Below, one piece after another: positions 36,415 to 44,816 of a stretch of DNA of 64,000 bases (positions are counted from its first letter, which is position 1; the number at the start of each line of letters is the position of its first letter). Position numbers and translations under genes: made by a program. The stretch spans positions 86,974 to 150,973 of the forward strand of contig CAMNSD010000006.1 of assembly GCA_946554445.1 (NCBI GenBank), given 5' to 3'. The notes beneath the pieces are model-generated. The model saw only the letters and a list, made by a program, of their open reading frames with translations. It was not told the DNA's origin and searched no databases. Source of the stretch: an uncultured Lachnospiraceae bacterium. GTDB lineage: Bacteria > Bacillota > Clostridia > Lachnospirales > Lachnospiraceae.

Positions 36415-37242
36415 ATGATAAAAAAAGAAGTAGCCGGAACGATGGAAAGTACGGCCAAAAGGATGTCGCTTAGCCTGACAGCGTTGCTGCTCATAGGCTG
36501 TTTGGCAGGATGCGGCACGGCGGTAACAAAAGACGATGGACAGGAGAATATAGAGGCGGCAGAACCTGAGACGGATGTATCGGAATCAGAAGAAAACGCA
36601 GAGGAGAAGGGTATTCTGGGAGAATCCGCGGCGGACGGACACGTTGACTTCGCTATGCTGCAGGAAAAAAATCCGGATATTTTTGCCTGGCTGTATATTC
36701 CGGGAACCGATATTGATATGCCTGTATTGCAGAGTCATATTTCGGATAAATATTATATTACCCACGATATTATGGGCGAGGAGAATAGCACAGGAGCAGT
36801 ATTTACGGAGATGCCCAATCTGATGAATATGTGTGATTTTAATACGGTGATTCACGGAAACGATCTGGAAGAAGATGCCCCGTTTAAGGAACTTCATCAA
36901 TTTGAGGATGCGGATTTTTTTGAGGACCATGTAGAATTCTACCTTTATCTGCCGGACAATGTGCTCACGTACGAGATATTTACCGCTTATTACGATGAAG
37001 GCAGCGATATCCTGCGCCGATATGATTACACCACATATGCAGGATGTATGGAACATTTAAATGATATCTACACGACCAGGAGCATGAACCGAAATATGCG
37101 GGAAGATTGGGAAGGATTGACGCCCTATCATTTCCTGGTGACACTGGATGGCAGAGTCCGGGAAGACGGTACCCAGTACGTGGTGATCGGGGCTTTGGTC
37201 AAAGACGCGGCGGGACAGATTGACCGCGTGATTTATGAGTAA
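36415..37242 (+). CDS. Sortase B-like lipoprotein lacking the catalytic residues
   Basis: 275 residues. A signal sequence with lipobox LAGC (about residues 29-32), an acidic linker, and a class B sortase-like domain from about 75 (NPDIFAWLYIPGTDIDMPVLQ, FKELHQFEDADFFEDH). The catalytic positions are altered. Where active enzymes have YGHN there is HGND, so His is replaced by Asn. TLSTC is TLDGR here, so Cys is replaced by Arg. The active-site Arg of the last motif is Gln in TQYVVIG. It therefore should not be a transpeptidase. It may bind a partner or polysaccharide instead. GAGGGATT precedes ATG 36415. Confidence 0.8.
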   Translation: MIKKEVAGTMESTAKRMSLSLTALLLIGCLAGCGTAVTKDDGQENIEAAEPETDVSESEENAEEKGILGESAADGHVDFAMLQEKNPDIFAWLYIPGTDIDMPVLQSHISDKYYITHDIMGEENSTGAVFTEMPNLMNMCDFNTVIHGNDLEEDAPFKELHQFEDADFFEDHVEFYLYLPDNVLTYEIFTAYYDEGSDILRRYDYTTYAGCMEHLNDIYTTRSMNRNMREDWEGLTPYHFLVTLDGRVREDGTQYVVIGALVKDAAGQIDRVIYE

Positions 37243-37322
37243 CTGTGCAAAAGACAGGTATTAACATCTTAGGGTGTTGATATAGATACCACACTTAAAT
37301 TAAGGAAAGGAGGACGATGCCA

Positions 37323-37898
37323 ATGAAAAAGTTTATGGCTTTATTAACAACTTCTGTATTGTTCGCATCCATGACTGTGTCCGCGGCGGGTTCACCCTCG
37401 GCCGCTGTAGTAGCTTCTACAGCAGAGCCTGCGGCATATGTCAGTGAAGGATTCAGCGCTGCAGCAGATGCACAGGCAGCCGCAGAGAGAGGCATGAGCG
37501 CAGGCGAGTATTATAATAATGCGATCGTTGCAACTCCTGGCGTGCCGAATGCAGTACCCATGGGTCAGGGCGGCAAGATTCTGATCAACGGCGTACCGAC
37601 CAATCTGACTGCATCTTTATCCAAAGTGAATGTAGCAGTCGCAAACAGCGCAGCTGCACAGGCGGCGGGACTTGGCGGAGCACTGCTCAACGTAGTGAAC
37701 GTGAATTTCCCTGGCGCTAACTACAGCGTAGCAACCATTAACTTCTATGTCAAAGGACTTGCTGGCGGCGTGAAAGTTGCTGCCAAGCAGTATGTCAACG
37801 GCGTATGGGTTGATGTGGAAGTCGTAGAAGCAAGAGCCGATCATGTTGTCCTGAACCTTAAGAGCAGCGGACCGGTTGCGCTTGTAGCACTTCCGTAG
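37323..37898 (+). CDS. Small secreted protein (hypothetical)
   Basis: 191 residues with a clear Sec signal peptide (MKKFMALLTTSVLFASMTVSAAG, cleavage after about 21). An Ala-rich region and a compact C-terminal part with KILINGVPTNLTASL, INFYVKGL and NLKSSGPVALVALP follow. No known domain. AGGAAAGGAGG 9 bases upstream is the strongest ribosome-binding site in the locus, and the codons look like those of a highly expressed gene; ATG 37317 is too close to it. It could be the ligand of the sortase-like lipoprotein encoded just upstream. Confidence 0.75.
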   Translation: MKKFMALLTTSVLFASMTVSAAGSPSAAVVASTAEPAAYVSEGFSAAADAQAAAERGMSAGEYYNNAIVATPGVPNAVPMGQGGKILINGVPTNLTASLSKVNVAVANSAAAQAAGLGGALLNVVNVNFPGANYSVATINFYVKGLAGGVKVAAKQYVNGVWVDVEVVEARADHVVLNLKSSGPVALVALP

Positions 37899-37952
37899 TT
37901 TTACCTCTTCATAGCTAATTTTTGAATTCAAAAAAAGTGTGGGAAAACCTGT

Positions 37953-37972
37953 GCCGCCGCTTCGGCGGCGGC
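37953..37972 (+). promoter_or_regulatory. UUCG-capped GC hairpin in the loaP leader
   Basis: GCCGCCGC-TTCG-GCGGCGGC, eight GC pairs on a cUUCGg tetraloop, about 170 bases before loaP. There is no T run behind it, so it is not a terminator on this strand. LoaP proteins are known to recognise a small RNA hairpin in leaders they control. Confidence 0.55.
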
Positions 37973-38091
37973 ATACGGCAAAATAAGATGGTATAGAATC
38001 GTGATACAAAATCGGTTGACTCGAATCGTCGCAATGCCGCGTTCGGGAAGACAGAGGTAATAGACAAAATGGAATCCGCATGGAATATGGC

Positions 38092-38116
38092 GGAATGGCG
38101 AAGCCATGTCCTTTTT
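38092..38116 (+). terminator. Attenuator-like terminator directly upstream of loaP
   Basis: GGAATGGC-GAA-GCCATGTCC with one bulge, followed by TTTTTG, ends only 22 bases before the loaP start. An outer GGAATC (38071) / GATTCC (38117) pairing may compete or extend it. Confidence 0.6.
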
Positions 38117-38138
38117 GATTCCATAGGAAGGAATGCCT

Positions 38139-38645
38139 ATGTGGTATGTGATGCAGGTGCAGACAGGGACGGAAGAGAGGATTAGGACACAATGCATCAG
38201 CATTATAGATGAGAAGATATTGGAACGGTGTTTTATTCCTTATTATGAGGAAAAAAAGAAATATCAGGGTACATGGCATACGGAGAAGAAGATAGTATTT
38301 CCGGGATATGTATTTATGGTCAGCGAAAGGCTGTCAGATTTGTATGAAAAGCTTCGGAAAGTGATCGGCCTGACAAAACTGCTGGGTACGGGAAAAGAAA
38401 TCGTGCCATTGTCGGAAGAAGAGACCGCGCTCTTAAAAAGAATGGGGGCGGGGGAAAGGCCGTTGGAAATATCCATGGGTTTTATAGAAAACGGTATGGT
38501 TGTGGTCACGGAAGGGCCGCTGGTAGGAATGGAAGGTTATATACGTAAAATAGACAGGCATAAAAGAAAAGCATGGCTGGAAATAGATATGTTCGGCCGA
38601 ATAGTAGAGATGGAAGTTGGGCTTGAGATTATAGCAAAGAAATGA
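38139..38645 (+). CDS. loaP: LoaP-type specialised NusG antiterminator
   Basis: 168 residues. An N-terminal NGN domain (WYVMQVQTGTEERIRTQC, ..., KIVFPGYVFMVSE) and a C-terminal KOW domain (MVVVTEGPLVGMEGYIRKIDRHKRKAWLEI). It has the short LoaP form, not housekeeping NusG. Such proteins load on RNA polymerase at a leader hairpin and suppress termination through long polysaccharide or antibiotic operons, here 38.6-52 kb. ATG 38139 is chosen because AGGAAGG lies 7 bases upstream; the ATG at 38133 is too close. Overlaps the next gene by ATGA. Confidence 0.9.
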   Translation: MWYVMQVQTGTEERIRTQCISIIDEKILERCFIPYYEEKKKYQGTWHTEKKIVFPGYVFMVSERLSDLYEKLRKVIGLTKLLGTGKEIVPLSEEETALLKRMGAGERPLEISMGFIENGMVVVTEGPLVGMEGYIRKIDRHKRKAWLEIDMFGRIVEMEVGLEIIAKK

Positions 38646-39772
38646 AATGCAGGAAAAATAATATCGGTAAAAATCAATATCAGAAAGAGAAGAGGCTTCG
38701 CAGTAGGATGCGCAGACTGATGATCGTGTCAGGCTGGATCTTGTGCGTAGCCGCTTTTGCGGCTGGCGGCTTGATCGTGCTTGGCGTTTCCGGCAAGTAT
38801 AACCTGAGAAAGCAGACCATAAGCTATGCGGCTGGAACTGGCAGGTCTATGCCGGCAGTTGCGGCAGCAGGCATAGAGGAAGATTGGGAGGAAGGCCAGA
38901 TTAGGTATCAGGGCCGGAAATATAGATATAATGAAGATGTCCTTACTTTTCTTTTTATGGGAATTGATAAGGAGAACACTGCGGAAACATCTGGAGAATA
39001 TGCCGATGGAGGACAGGCGGACGCTTTGTTTTTGTTCGTGTTAAATCCCCATGATGAGACCATGACGCTGATTCCCATTAATCGCAGTACCATGACGGAT
39101 ATTGACGTCTATGATGCGCAGGGAAATTATGAAGATACCGTGACAGCCCAGATCTGTGTACAGCATGGATTTGGGGACGGCGGCAGAGAAAGCTGTGAGT
39201 ATCAGATAAAGGCAGTGAGGAATCTTTTCTATGGAATCCCTATACACGGGTATCTGTCTGTCGATATGGATGTGATATCTAAAGTGGTTGAACTGGTAGA
39301 TGGGATAGACTTGGAAATCATGGAAGATATCCGTAATGGACAAAGGGAAGTGATTTTGAACAAAGGGGAACAGGCACATCTGAATGGGGAGCAGGTATAT
39401 TGGTATGTCAGGGACAGGGACAATGATGTAGAGTTATCTGCTGAAAACAGACTGGCGAGACAAAGACAGTTTCTGACAAAATTTATTGACAAAGTAAAGC
39501 AGATGACAAAGCGTGACATTACCGTGCCAATCCGCATATATGACGCCGTCTTGGACAAGTCTGTCACGGATATCACGGTGGATGAAGTGACTTATCTGGC
39601 GGCGACTGCCGGAGGATATCATTTCGATGACAAGCAGGTGGTAACGATTCCCGGCAGAAGTGTCAGTGGGGAAGAGAACGAGAACAGCGGATATGATGAG
39701 TTTTATGTGGATGAAACCGCTTTGTATGAGTTGATTCTTACGGTTTTTTATGAACCAGTGGACGAAGGATGA
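38642..39772 (+). CDS. LytR-CpsA-Psr (LCP) family ligase, copy 2
   Basis: 376 residues, one membrane span (about 29-50) and an LCP domain with the same motif order as copy 1: LTFLFMGIDKEN, DALFLFVLNPHDE, LIPINRSTMTDIDVY, WYVRDRDNDVELSAENRLARQRQFL. Likely attaches the polymer made by the downstream genes. Having two copies in one locus may mean two polymers or acceptors. Confidence 0.92.
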   Translation: MKCRKNNIGKNQYQKEKRLRSRMRRLMIVSGWILCVAAFAAGGLIVLGVSGKYNLRKQTISYAAGTGRSMPAVAAAGIEEDWEEGQIRYQGRKYRYNEDVLTFLFMGIDKENTAETSGEYADGGQADALFLFVLNPHDETMTLIPINRSTMTDIDVYDAQGNYEDTVTAQICVQHGFGDGGRESCEYQIKAVRNLFYGIPIHGYLSVDMDVISKVVELVDGIDLEIMEDIRNGQREVILNKGEQAHLNGEQVYWYVRDRDNDVELSAENRLARQRQFLTKFIDKVKQMTKRDITVPIRIYDAVLDKSVTDITVDEVTYLAATAGGYHFDDKQVVTIPGRSVSGEENENSGYDEFYVDETALYELILTVFYEPVDEG

Positions 39773-39813
39773 GGAGAGTTAGGGACAATGAATATTCCAC
39801 ACCTAGGATGCAT

Positions 39814-39823
39814 GGGGGGGGGG
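39814..39823 (+). repeat. G10 homopolymer at the ribosome-binding site of the sugar transferase
   Basis: Ten consecutive Gs end 7 bases before the GTG start and are the only ribosome-binding sequence available. An ATG at 39812 runs straight into the tract: with ten Gs it meets TAA after three Gly codons; with nine it would read in frame into the transferase. Confidence 0.85.
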
Positions 39824-39830
39824 TAACCCA

Positions 39831-41207
39831 GTGAACCTGATAGAAGAAAAAGATGGATTAGTATCCAAATCTAAGAAAATCATAAACATCTATATTGTAT
39901 TCTTATTTGCCGTGGTCTGGTTCAGCTACTATAACCAGTTCGTATTTGGGACCAATCGAATCGCCGGCGGCGTAATCAGCGTATGCACCTATTTTATCAT
40001 CTACAATTATTTTGCCAAATTGTATCGTGCTTATAAGATTGGCACCTATAAGATTAGCGAAATCATCTTCTCCCAGATCCTGGCGATCGGATTGTCGGAT
40101 ACGATCCTATATGTGGAGTGCTGCCTGGTGAGCCATCGCTATATCAATATCCTTCCCGGATTTGCCGCCACAGGCATACAGATTCTGGGCATGGTAGTAT
40201 GGACAGTTTACACGAAGCAGTACTTTATCAGATACATAGAGGCAAACAGCACACTGGTCTTGTATGGCGGAGAGAACGCCGGTGAATTCGTGCGCAAACT
40301 AAAGCGTAAATATGATCATCTTTTCCAGATACAGGAGATTGTCAATATAGAAGAATGCACGGATAAAGAACTTCATGAGAAGATCGACCGGTATGACACA
40401 GTAATCTTATATGAAATAAGCAAAGGCTATAGAACAAGTACCATGGAGTATTGCATAGAACATCAGAAAAATCTCTATATTACGCCAAGGATTTCTGACA
40501 TTATCCTGCAGGGATTCAAGGAGAGGACGCTGATTGATACCCCGCTGTTTAAATATGAATATCATTATCTGGATACAAAAGAGTATCGGACAAAAAGATT
40601 TCTGGATCTGACTGTGGCTTTGTTGGCGCTTATCTTGACAGCTATTCCCATGCTGCTTACGGCGATAGCGATTAAACTGGAAGACGGGGGCCCCGTTTTC
40701 TTTAGACAGGATAGATGTACTGTCAATGGAAAAGTGTTTGCAATCATCAAGTTTCGAAGTATGGTTCCGGATGCGGAAAAAAAGGGAGCAGTCATTCCTT
40801 GTACAGATCACGATCCAAGGATAACTAAAGTGGGCAATATTATCAGAAGGTTTCGTATCGACGAACTGCCGCAGATTTTCAATATCATCAAAGGGGACAT
40901 GTCTGTGGTGGGCCCCCGGCCGGAGCGGGTGGAACATGTGAAGAAATACTGCGAGGAAGTGCCGGAATTCGCATATCGGATGCGGGTAAAAGGGGGACTT
41001 ACAGGGTATGCGCAGATATTTGGAAAGTATAATACCAGCGCTTATGATAAGTTGAAGCTGGATCTGATGTATATAGAGAATCAGAGTTTTCTGTTGGATC
41101 TGAAGATGATCATGCTGACGATAAAGACGCTGTTTATCGCGGAGAGTACGGAAGGGTTTGAGGAGGAGAAGAGTAAGTTGATCGGAAAGTGGGATGTGGA
41201 AGGGTAG
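39831..41207 (+). CDS. Undecaprenyl-phosphate sugar-1-phosphate transferase (initiating glycosyltransferase)
   Basis: 458 residues, polyprenyl-phosphate hexose-1-phosphate transferase family. N-terminal spans (about 15-130), a central region, then the catalytic bacterial sugar transferase domain: KRFLDLTVALLALILT, FFRQDRCTVNGKVFAIIKFRSM, RITKVGNIIRRFRIDELPQI and GDMSVVGPRPER. It puts the first sugar on the lipid carrier. GTG start behind the G10 tract. Confidence 0.93.
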   Translation: MNLIEEKDGLVSKSKKIINIYIVFLFAVVWFSYYNQFVFGTNRIAGGVISVCTYFIIYNYFAKLYRAYKIGTYKISEIIFSQILAIGLSDTILYVECCLVSHRYINILPGFAATGIQILGMVVWTVYTKQYFIRYIEANSTLVLYGGENAGEFVRKLKRKYDHLFQIQEIVNIEECTDKELHEKIDRYDTVILYEISKGYRTSTMEYCIEHQKNLYITPRISDIILQGFKERTLIDTPLFKYEYHYLDTKEYRTKRFLDLTVALLALILTAIPMLLTAIAIKLEDGGPVFFRQDRCTVNGKVFAIIKFRSMVPDAEKKGAVIPCTDHDPRITKVGNIIRRFRIDELPQIFNIIKGDMSVVGPRPERVEHVKKYCEEVPEFAYRMRVKGGLTGYAQIFGKYNTSAYDKLKLDLMYIENQSFLLDLKMIMLTIKTLFIAESTEGFEEEKSKLIGKWDVEG

Positions 41208-41263
41208 ACCATATTTTTTAATACACATATTATAGTAATTTTGAAGAAAGGCTTAACTTACTA

Positions 41264-42360
41264 ATGAAAATTGCCTATATTGCAGTAAAGGGTTTTCCCA
41301 TGAGCGGTGGAATTGAAAAGTATACAGAAGAACTGGCCAATCATTTATCTATTATGGGATATGATATAACGATTTATTGCACTCGTCATTATGGCAATAG
41401 AGATGGAATGTATGGAAATTTCAAGGTCAAAACAGTCCCATCGTTTAAGCATAAATTTCTTGAGAAGATGAGCCTTGCGTTTATGGCATCTATTTATCAG
41501 ATACCTGTGAAATATGATGTGGTTCATTATCATGCTTTGGGGCCTTCTTTTTTCGCATTTATTCCCAAATTACAACGAAAAAAATAGTTATTCAATCACA
41601 TGGAATAGAATATGAGAGAGCAAAATGGGGGAAGACAGCGAAAAGTGTTTTAAGAGTTTTAGAAAAATTGTCATATAATATGGGGAATGAATTGACAGTA
41701 GTTTCCAGACAGATACAGGAGTACTTTCAACAAAATTACCATAAGAAAAGTGTATATATACCGACAGCTGTTAATTTGCCAGAGGAGAAAAAAGTTGATA
41801 GTCAGATACTGAATAAATATGGATTAAGACCAGATGAGTTCTATTTATTTCTTGCAAGAATTGTAGAGGAAAAAGGAGCCCATTATTTGATACAGGCATT
41901 TAAAAAAAGTAATTCAAAGAGAAAATTAGTAATTGCGGGAAAGATAGAGATAGATAATTTTTATCATAAGAAATTGTTGGAAATGGCAGGGAATGACAAT
42001 AGGATTGTTTTCGTGGGGGAAGTTTTAGGCGATGACAAAGATGAATTGTTTAGAAATGCATATACATTTTGTATGCCATCAGAACTTGAAGGAATGTCAA
42101 TAGCGTTACTGGAAGCTATGAGTTTTAAAAGATGTTGTATTGTAAGTGATATTCCGGAAAATTTAGATATTGCGTTGGGACATGCGTTATTCTTTAAAAA
42201 TAAAAATGTTAATGATCTTCTCAAGGTAATAAACGAAACAGATAAATTGGATATGGCGGTAATACGAAAATATGGTGCAGATGCGTACGATTATGTAAAG
42301 GATAATCATACATTTGATATTATTGCTAAGCAAATGGATTATTTATATCAGTCTATTTAA
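41264..42360 (+). pseudogene. GT4 glycosyltransferase interrupted by a frameshift in an A7 tract
   Basis: The first 107 codons (KIAYIAVKGFPMSGGIEKYTEE ... FIPKLQRKK) stop at 41585-41587 after seven As (41578-41584). With eight As the frame continues as IVIQSHGIEYERAKW and joins the second part, from NMGNELTVVSRQ to the end, including the GT4 nucleotide-sugar motif MPSELEGMSIALLEAMSF. Restored, it would be a 365-residue GT-B enzyme. It is either a switched-off phase variant, a recent mutation or a sequencing slip. AT content is much higher than in the genes before it. Confidence 0.85.
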
Positions 42361-42373
42361 GGATGGAAGAAGT

Positions 42374-43558
42374 ATGAAGAGAAAAAAATTAAATGGTACA
42401 GTAATTGTAACATATAGATGTAATGCCCGTTGTTCAATGTGTAATCGATATAAGGCTCCATCAAAGGCAGAAGAGGAAATTACGATAGAAACAATAAAGA
42501 AATTACCGCAGATGAATTTTGTAAATGTCACAGGAGGGGAACCTTTTATTCGCTTGGACTTGGATGAAATCATAGCCGAATTATATAAAAAGACTAATAG
42601 AGTGGTTATATCGACTAATGGTTTTTTTACAGATAGGATTATTGCTATGTGTGAAAAGTATCCAAAACTGGGAATACGAATATCAATAGAAGGATTAGAG
42701 GAAACAAATAACCAAATTCGTGGACTTCAGGACGGATTTAATAAAGGATACGGGACTTTAAAGGAACTTGTTAAGATGAAACATCCGGATGTCGGATTTG
42801 GGATGACAATACAAGATAGAAATGCAAATGATCTTGTACCATTGTATAAATTATCCAATGAGTTAGGAATGGAATTTGCAACGGCATCTCTACATAATAG
42901 TTTTTACTTTGTAGAAACCAAAAATATTATCAAAAATCGTCCGATGGTAGCTAATAACATTGAAATTTTAATTAATGAATTATTAAAGAGCAATAGTCCT
43001 AAAAAGTGGTTTAGAGCGTATTTTAATCACGGATTGATTAATTATATTTATGGTCAAAACAGATTATTGCCTTGTGACATGAGTAAAGATACATTTTTCA
43101 TTGATCCTTATGGAGATGTTATGCCATGTAATGGAACTAAGGATAAAGAAGTAATGGGAAATTTGGTACACCAGAATTGGGAAGAATTGTGGAACAGTAA
43201 GCAGGCTGAAATAATAAGGGAAAAACTGGAGTGTTGTGATAGAAAGTGTTGGATGATAGGGTCTGTTTCGCCAGCAATGTATAAATATATTTGGGTTCCC
43301 GGACTCTGGGTGTTAAAGCATAAAATGAGAGCATTATTTTCTAAGAGACCGTATAGCATGTATGAAAACAAAATTTGCAGGGATTTCAGAGACGGAAAGA
43401 TATCAAAAGATGATTTAGACAAGTGTAGCACATGCGATATGTGTGCAATAACCAATGATGGCTTAAGTGATGCTAGTAGAGAGCAGTTAATATATAGAGC
43501 GGGCGAGGAAATAGTTGATGAAGATCTTAACAACCAAATGAGAAGTCAAGGTAAATAA
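42374..43558 (+). CDS. Radical SAM/SPASM protein in the polysaccharide locus
   Basis: 394 residues. The [4Fe-4S] motif is CNARCSMC (about residues 16-23), with VNVTGGEPFIR as the SAM-binding GGEP element. A C-terminal Cys-rich part (CDMSKD, MPCNGT, CCDRKCWMIG, CSTCDMC) fits a SPASM-type domain with extra clusters. Substrate unknown; such proteins can modify sugars or peptides. Start 42374 has GGATGGAAGAAG upstream. The next gene starts 1 base after it. Confidence 0.88.
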   Translation: MKRKKLNGTVIVTYRCNARCSMCNRYKAPSKAEEEITIETIKKLPQMNFVNVTGGEPFIRLDLDEIIAELYKKTNRVVISTNGFFTDRIIAMCEKYPKLGIRISIEGLEETNNQIRGLQDGFNKGYGTLKELVKMKHPDVGFGMTIQDRNANDLVPLYKLSNELGMEFATASLHNSFYFVETKNIIKNRPMVANNIEILINELLKSNSPKKWFRAYFNHGLINYIYGQNRLLPCDMSKDTFFIDPYGDVMPCNGTKDKEVMGNLVHQNWEELWNSKQAEIIREKLECCDRKCWMIGSVSPAMYKYIWVPGLWVLKHKMRALFSKRPYSMYENKICRDFRDGKISKDDLDKCSTCDMCAITNDGLSDASREQLIYRAGEEIVDEDLNNQMRSQGK

Positions 43559-43559
43559 T

Positions 43560-44804
43560 ATGAAAATAGTTATTGCACATTATAAATACTATATACAGGG
43601 TGGACCTGAACAATATATGTTTAAATTTATGCGTCTTGCGCAAGAGAATGGATGTGAAGTAATCCCTTTTTCCGTGAATCATCCGGCAAATGTCGAAACA
43701 AAGTATGCAGATTACTTTGTTGGGAAGGAAGATGCTGGAGCAAATTTTGATATTAATAATCATAACATAGGATACTTGTTGGAAGGAGCATATCATGAAT
43801 TTCACAATCGAGAGGCTTATGTAAGTATAAAAAAATTATTCAAGAAAGAAAAACCGGATCTTCTTTATATACTTATCGCGGGGCAGTTAACTGCAGATAT
43901 TATTAAAGCAGCCAAGGAATATGACATACCTGTTATTATGCGGATTTCGGATTTTAGACTATTATGTGGGAAATATACGCTGTATAGAAATAAGAATGTA
44001 TGTATTGAATGTTTGAATGGGAATTACTTTAATATGATAAAACATCGATGTATAAAGGGATCATTATCATTATCGACTTTACGCGCTTTTTCGTGTTGGT
44101 ACACGAAGAAGTGTAATGTTTATGGAGGTGTTGATGCAATCATAACACCTCCTACATTTTCAAAACAGCTGCTTATTAGTGCAAAATTTTATGATTCAAC
44201 CCAAATATATGTAAATCCTACGTTTATAGACTGCAAGACTATTTTTCCGTCGTATATATATGAAAATTATGTTCTTTGTTTAGGACGATTAGCGGAAGAG
44301 AAGGGATTCGAGTATGTTATTAAATCTTTGCTCTACTTAAAGGATGTTGAGGTCAAAGTTGTAATAACCGGTACAAGAGAAAGCTGTAAAGAGGAATTAT
44401 TAGATTTTATCAATATTAATTGTTTAAATGATAAAGTAGTTTTTGCCGGATTTAAAAAGGGGGACAAATTATCGGAATTAATAGATAAAGCACTATGTGT
44501 TGCATGTCCATCTGTATGGTATGAGAATATGCCAAATGCGATATTAGAAGCGTATTCATATGCAAAACCGGTAATTGCATCGAGTTTAGGGAGTTTGCAG
44601 GAGATGGTGATAAATGGAAGTACAGGATATTTATTTGAAGCAAAAAATGAAAAAGAAATTGCAGAGTGTATACGAAAGATGATTTTAAATATAGACTGTA
44701 CAAAGACAATGGGGAAAAATGCGCGTAGAGTTTGCGAAGAAAGATATTCACCACAGATGCATTGGGATAGATTTATGGAAGTCTATAAAAAAATAACAGG
44801 TTGA
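43560..44804 (+). CDS. GT4 family glycosyltransferase
   Basis: 414 residues, GT-B fold. N-terminal HYKYYIQGGPEQYMFKFMRLA, then YVLCLGRLAEEKGFEYVIKSL and the nucleotide-sugar binding VACPSVWYENMPNAILEAYSYAKPVIASSLG. A Cys-containing insertion (CIECLNGNYF) occurs near residue 150. Adds one sugar of the repeat unit; donor unknown. Confidence 0.9.
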   Translation: MKIVIAHYKYYIQGGPEQYMFKFMRLAQENGCEVIPFSVNHPANVETKYADYFVGKEDAGANFDINNHNIGYLLEGAYHEFHNREAYVSIKKLFKKEKPDLLYILIAGQLTADIIKAAKEYDIPVIMRISDFRLLCGKYTLYRNKNVCIECLNGNYFNMIKHRCIKGSLSLSTLRAFSCWYTKKCNVYGGVDAIITPPTFSKQLLISAKFYDSTQIYVNPTFIDCKTIFPSYIYENYVLCLGRLAEEKGFEYVIKSLLYLKDVEVKVVITGTRESCKEELLDFININCLNDKVVFAGFKKGDKLSELIDKALCVACPSVWYENMPNAILEAYSYAKPVIASSLGSLQEMVINGSTGYLFEAKNEKEIAECIRKMILNIDCTKTMGKNARRVCEERYSPQMHWDRFMEVYKKITG

Positions 44805-44816
44805 TGGAAAAATAAA

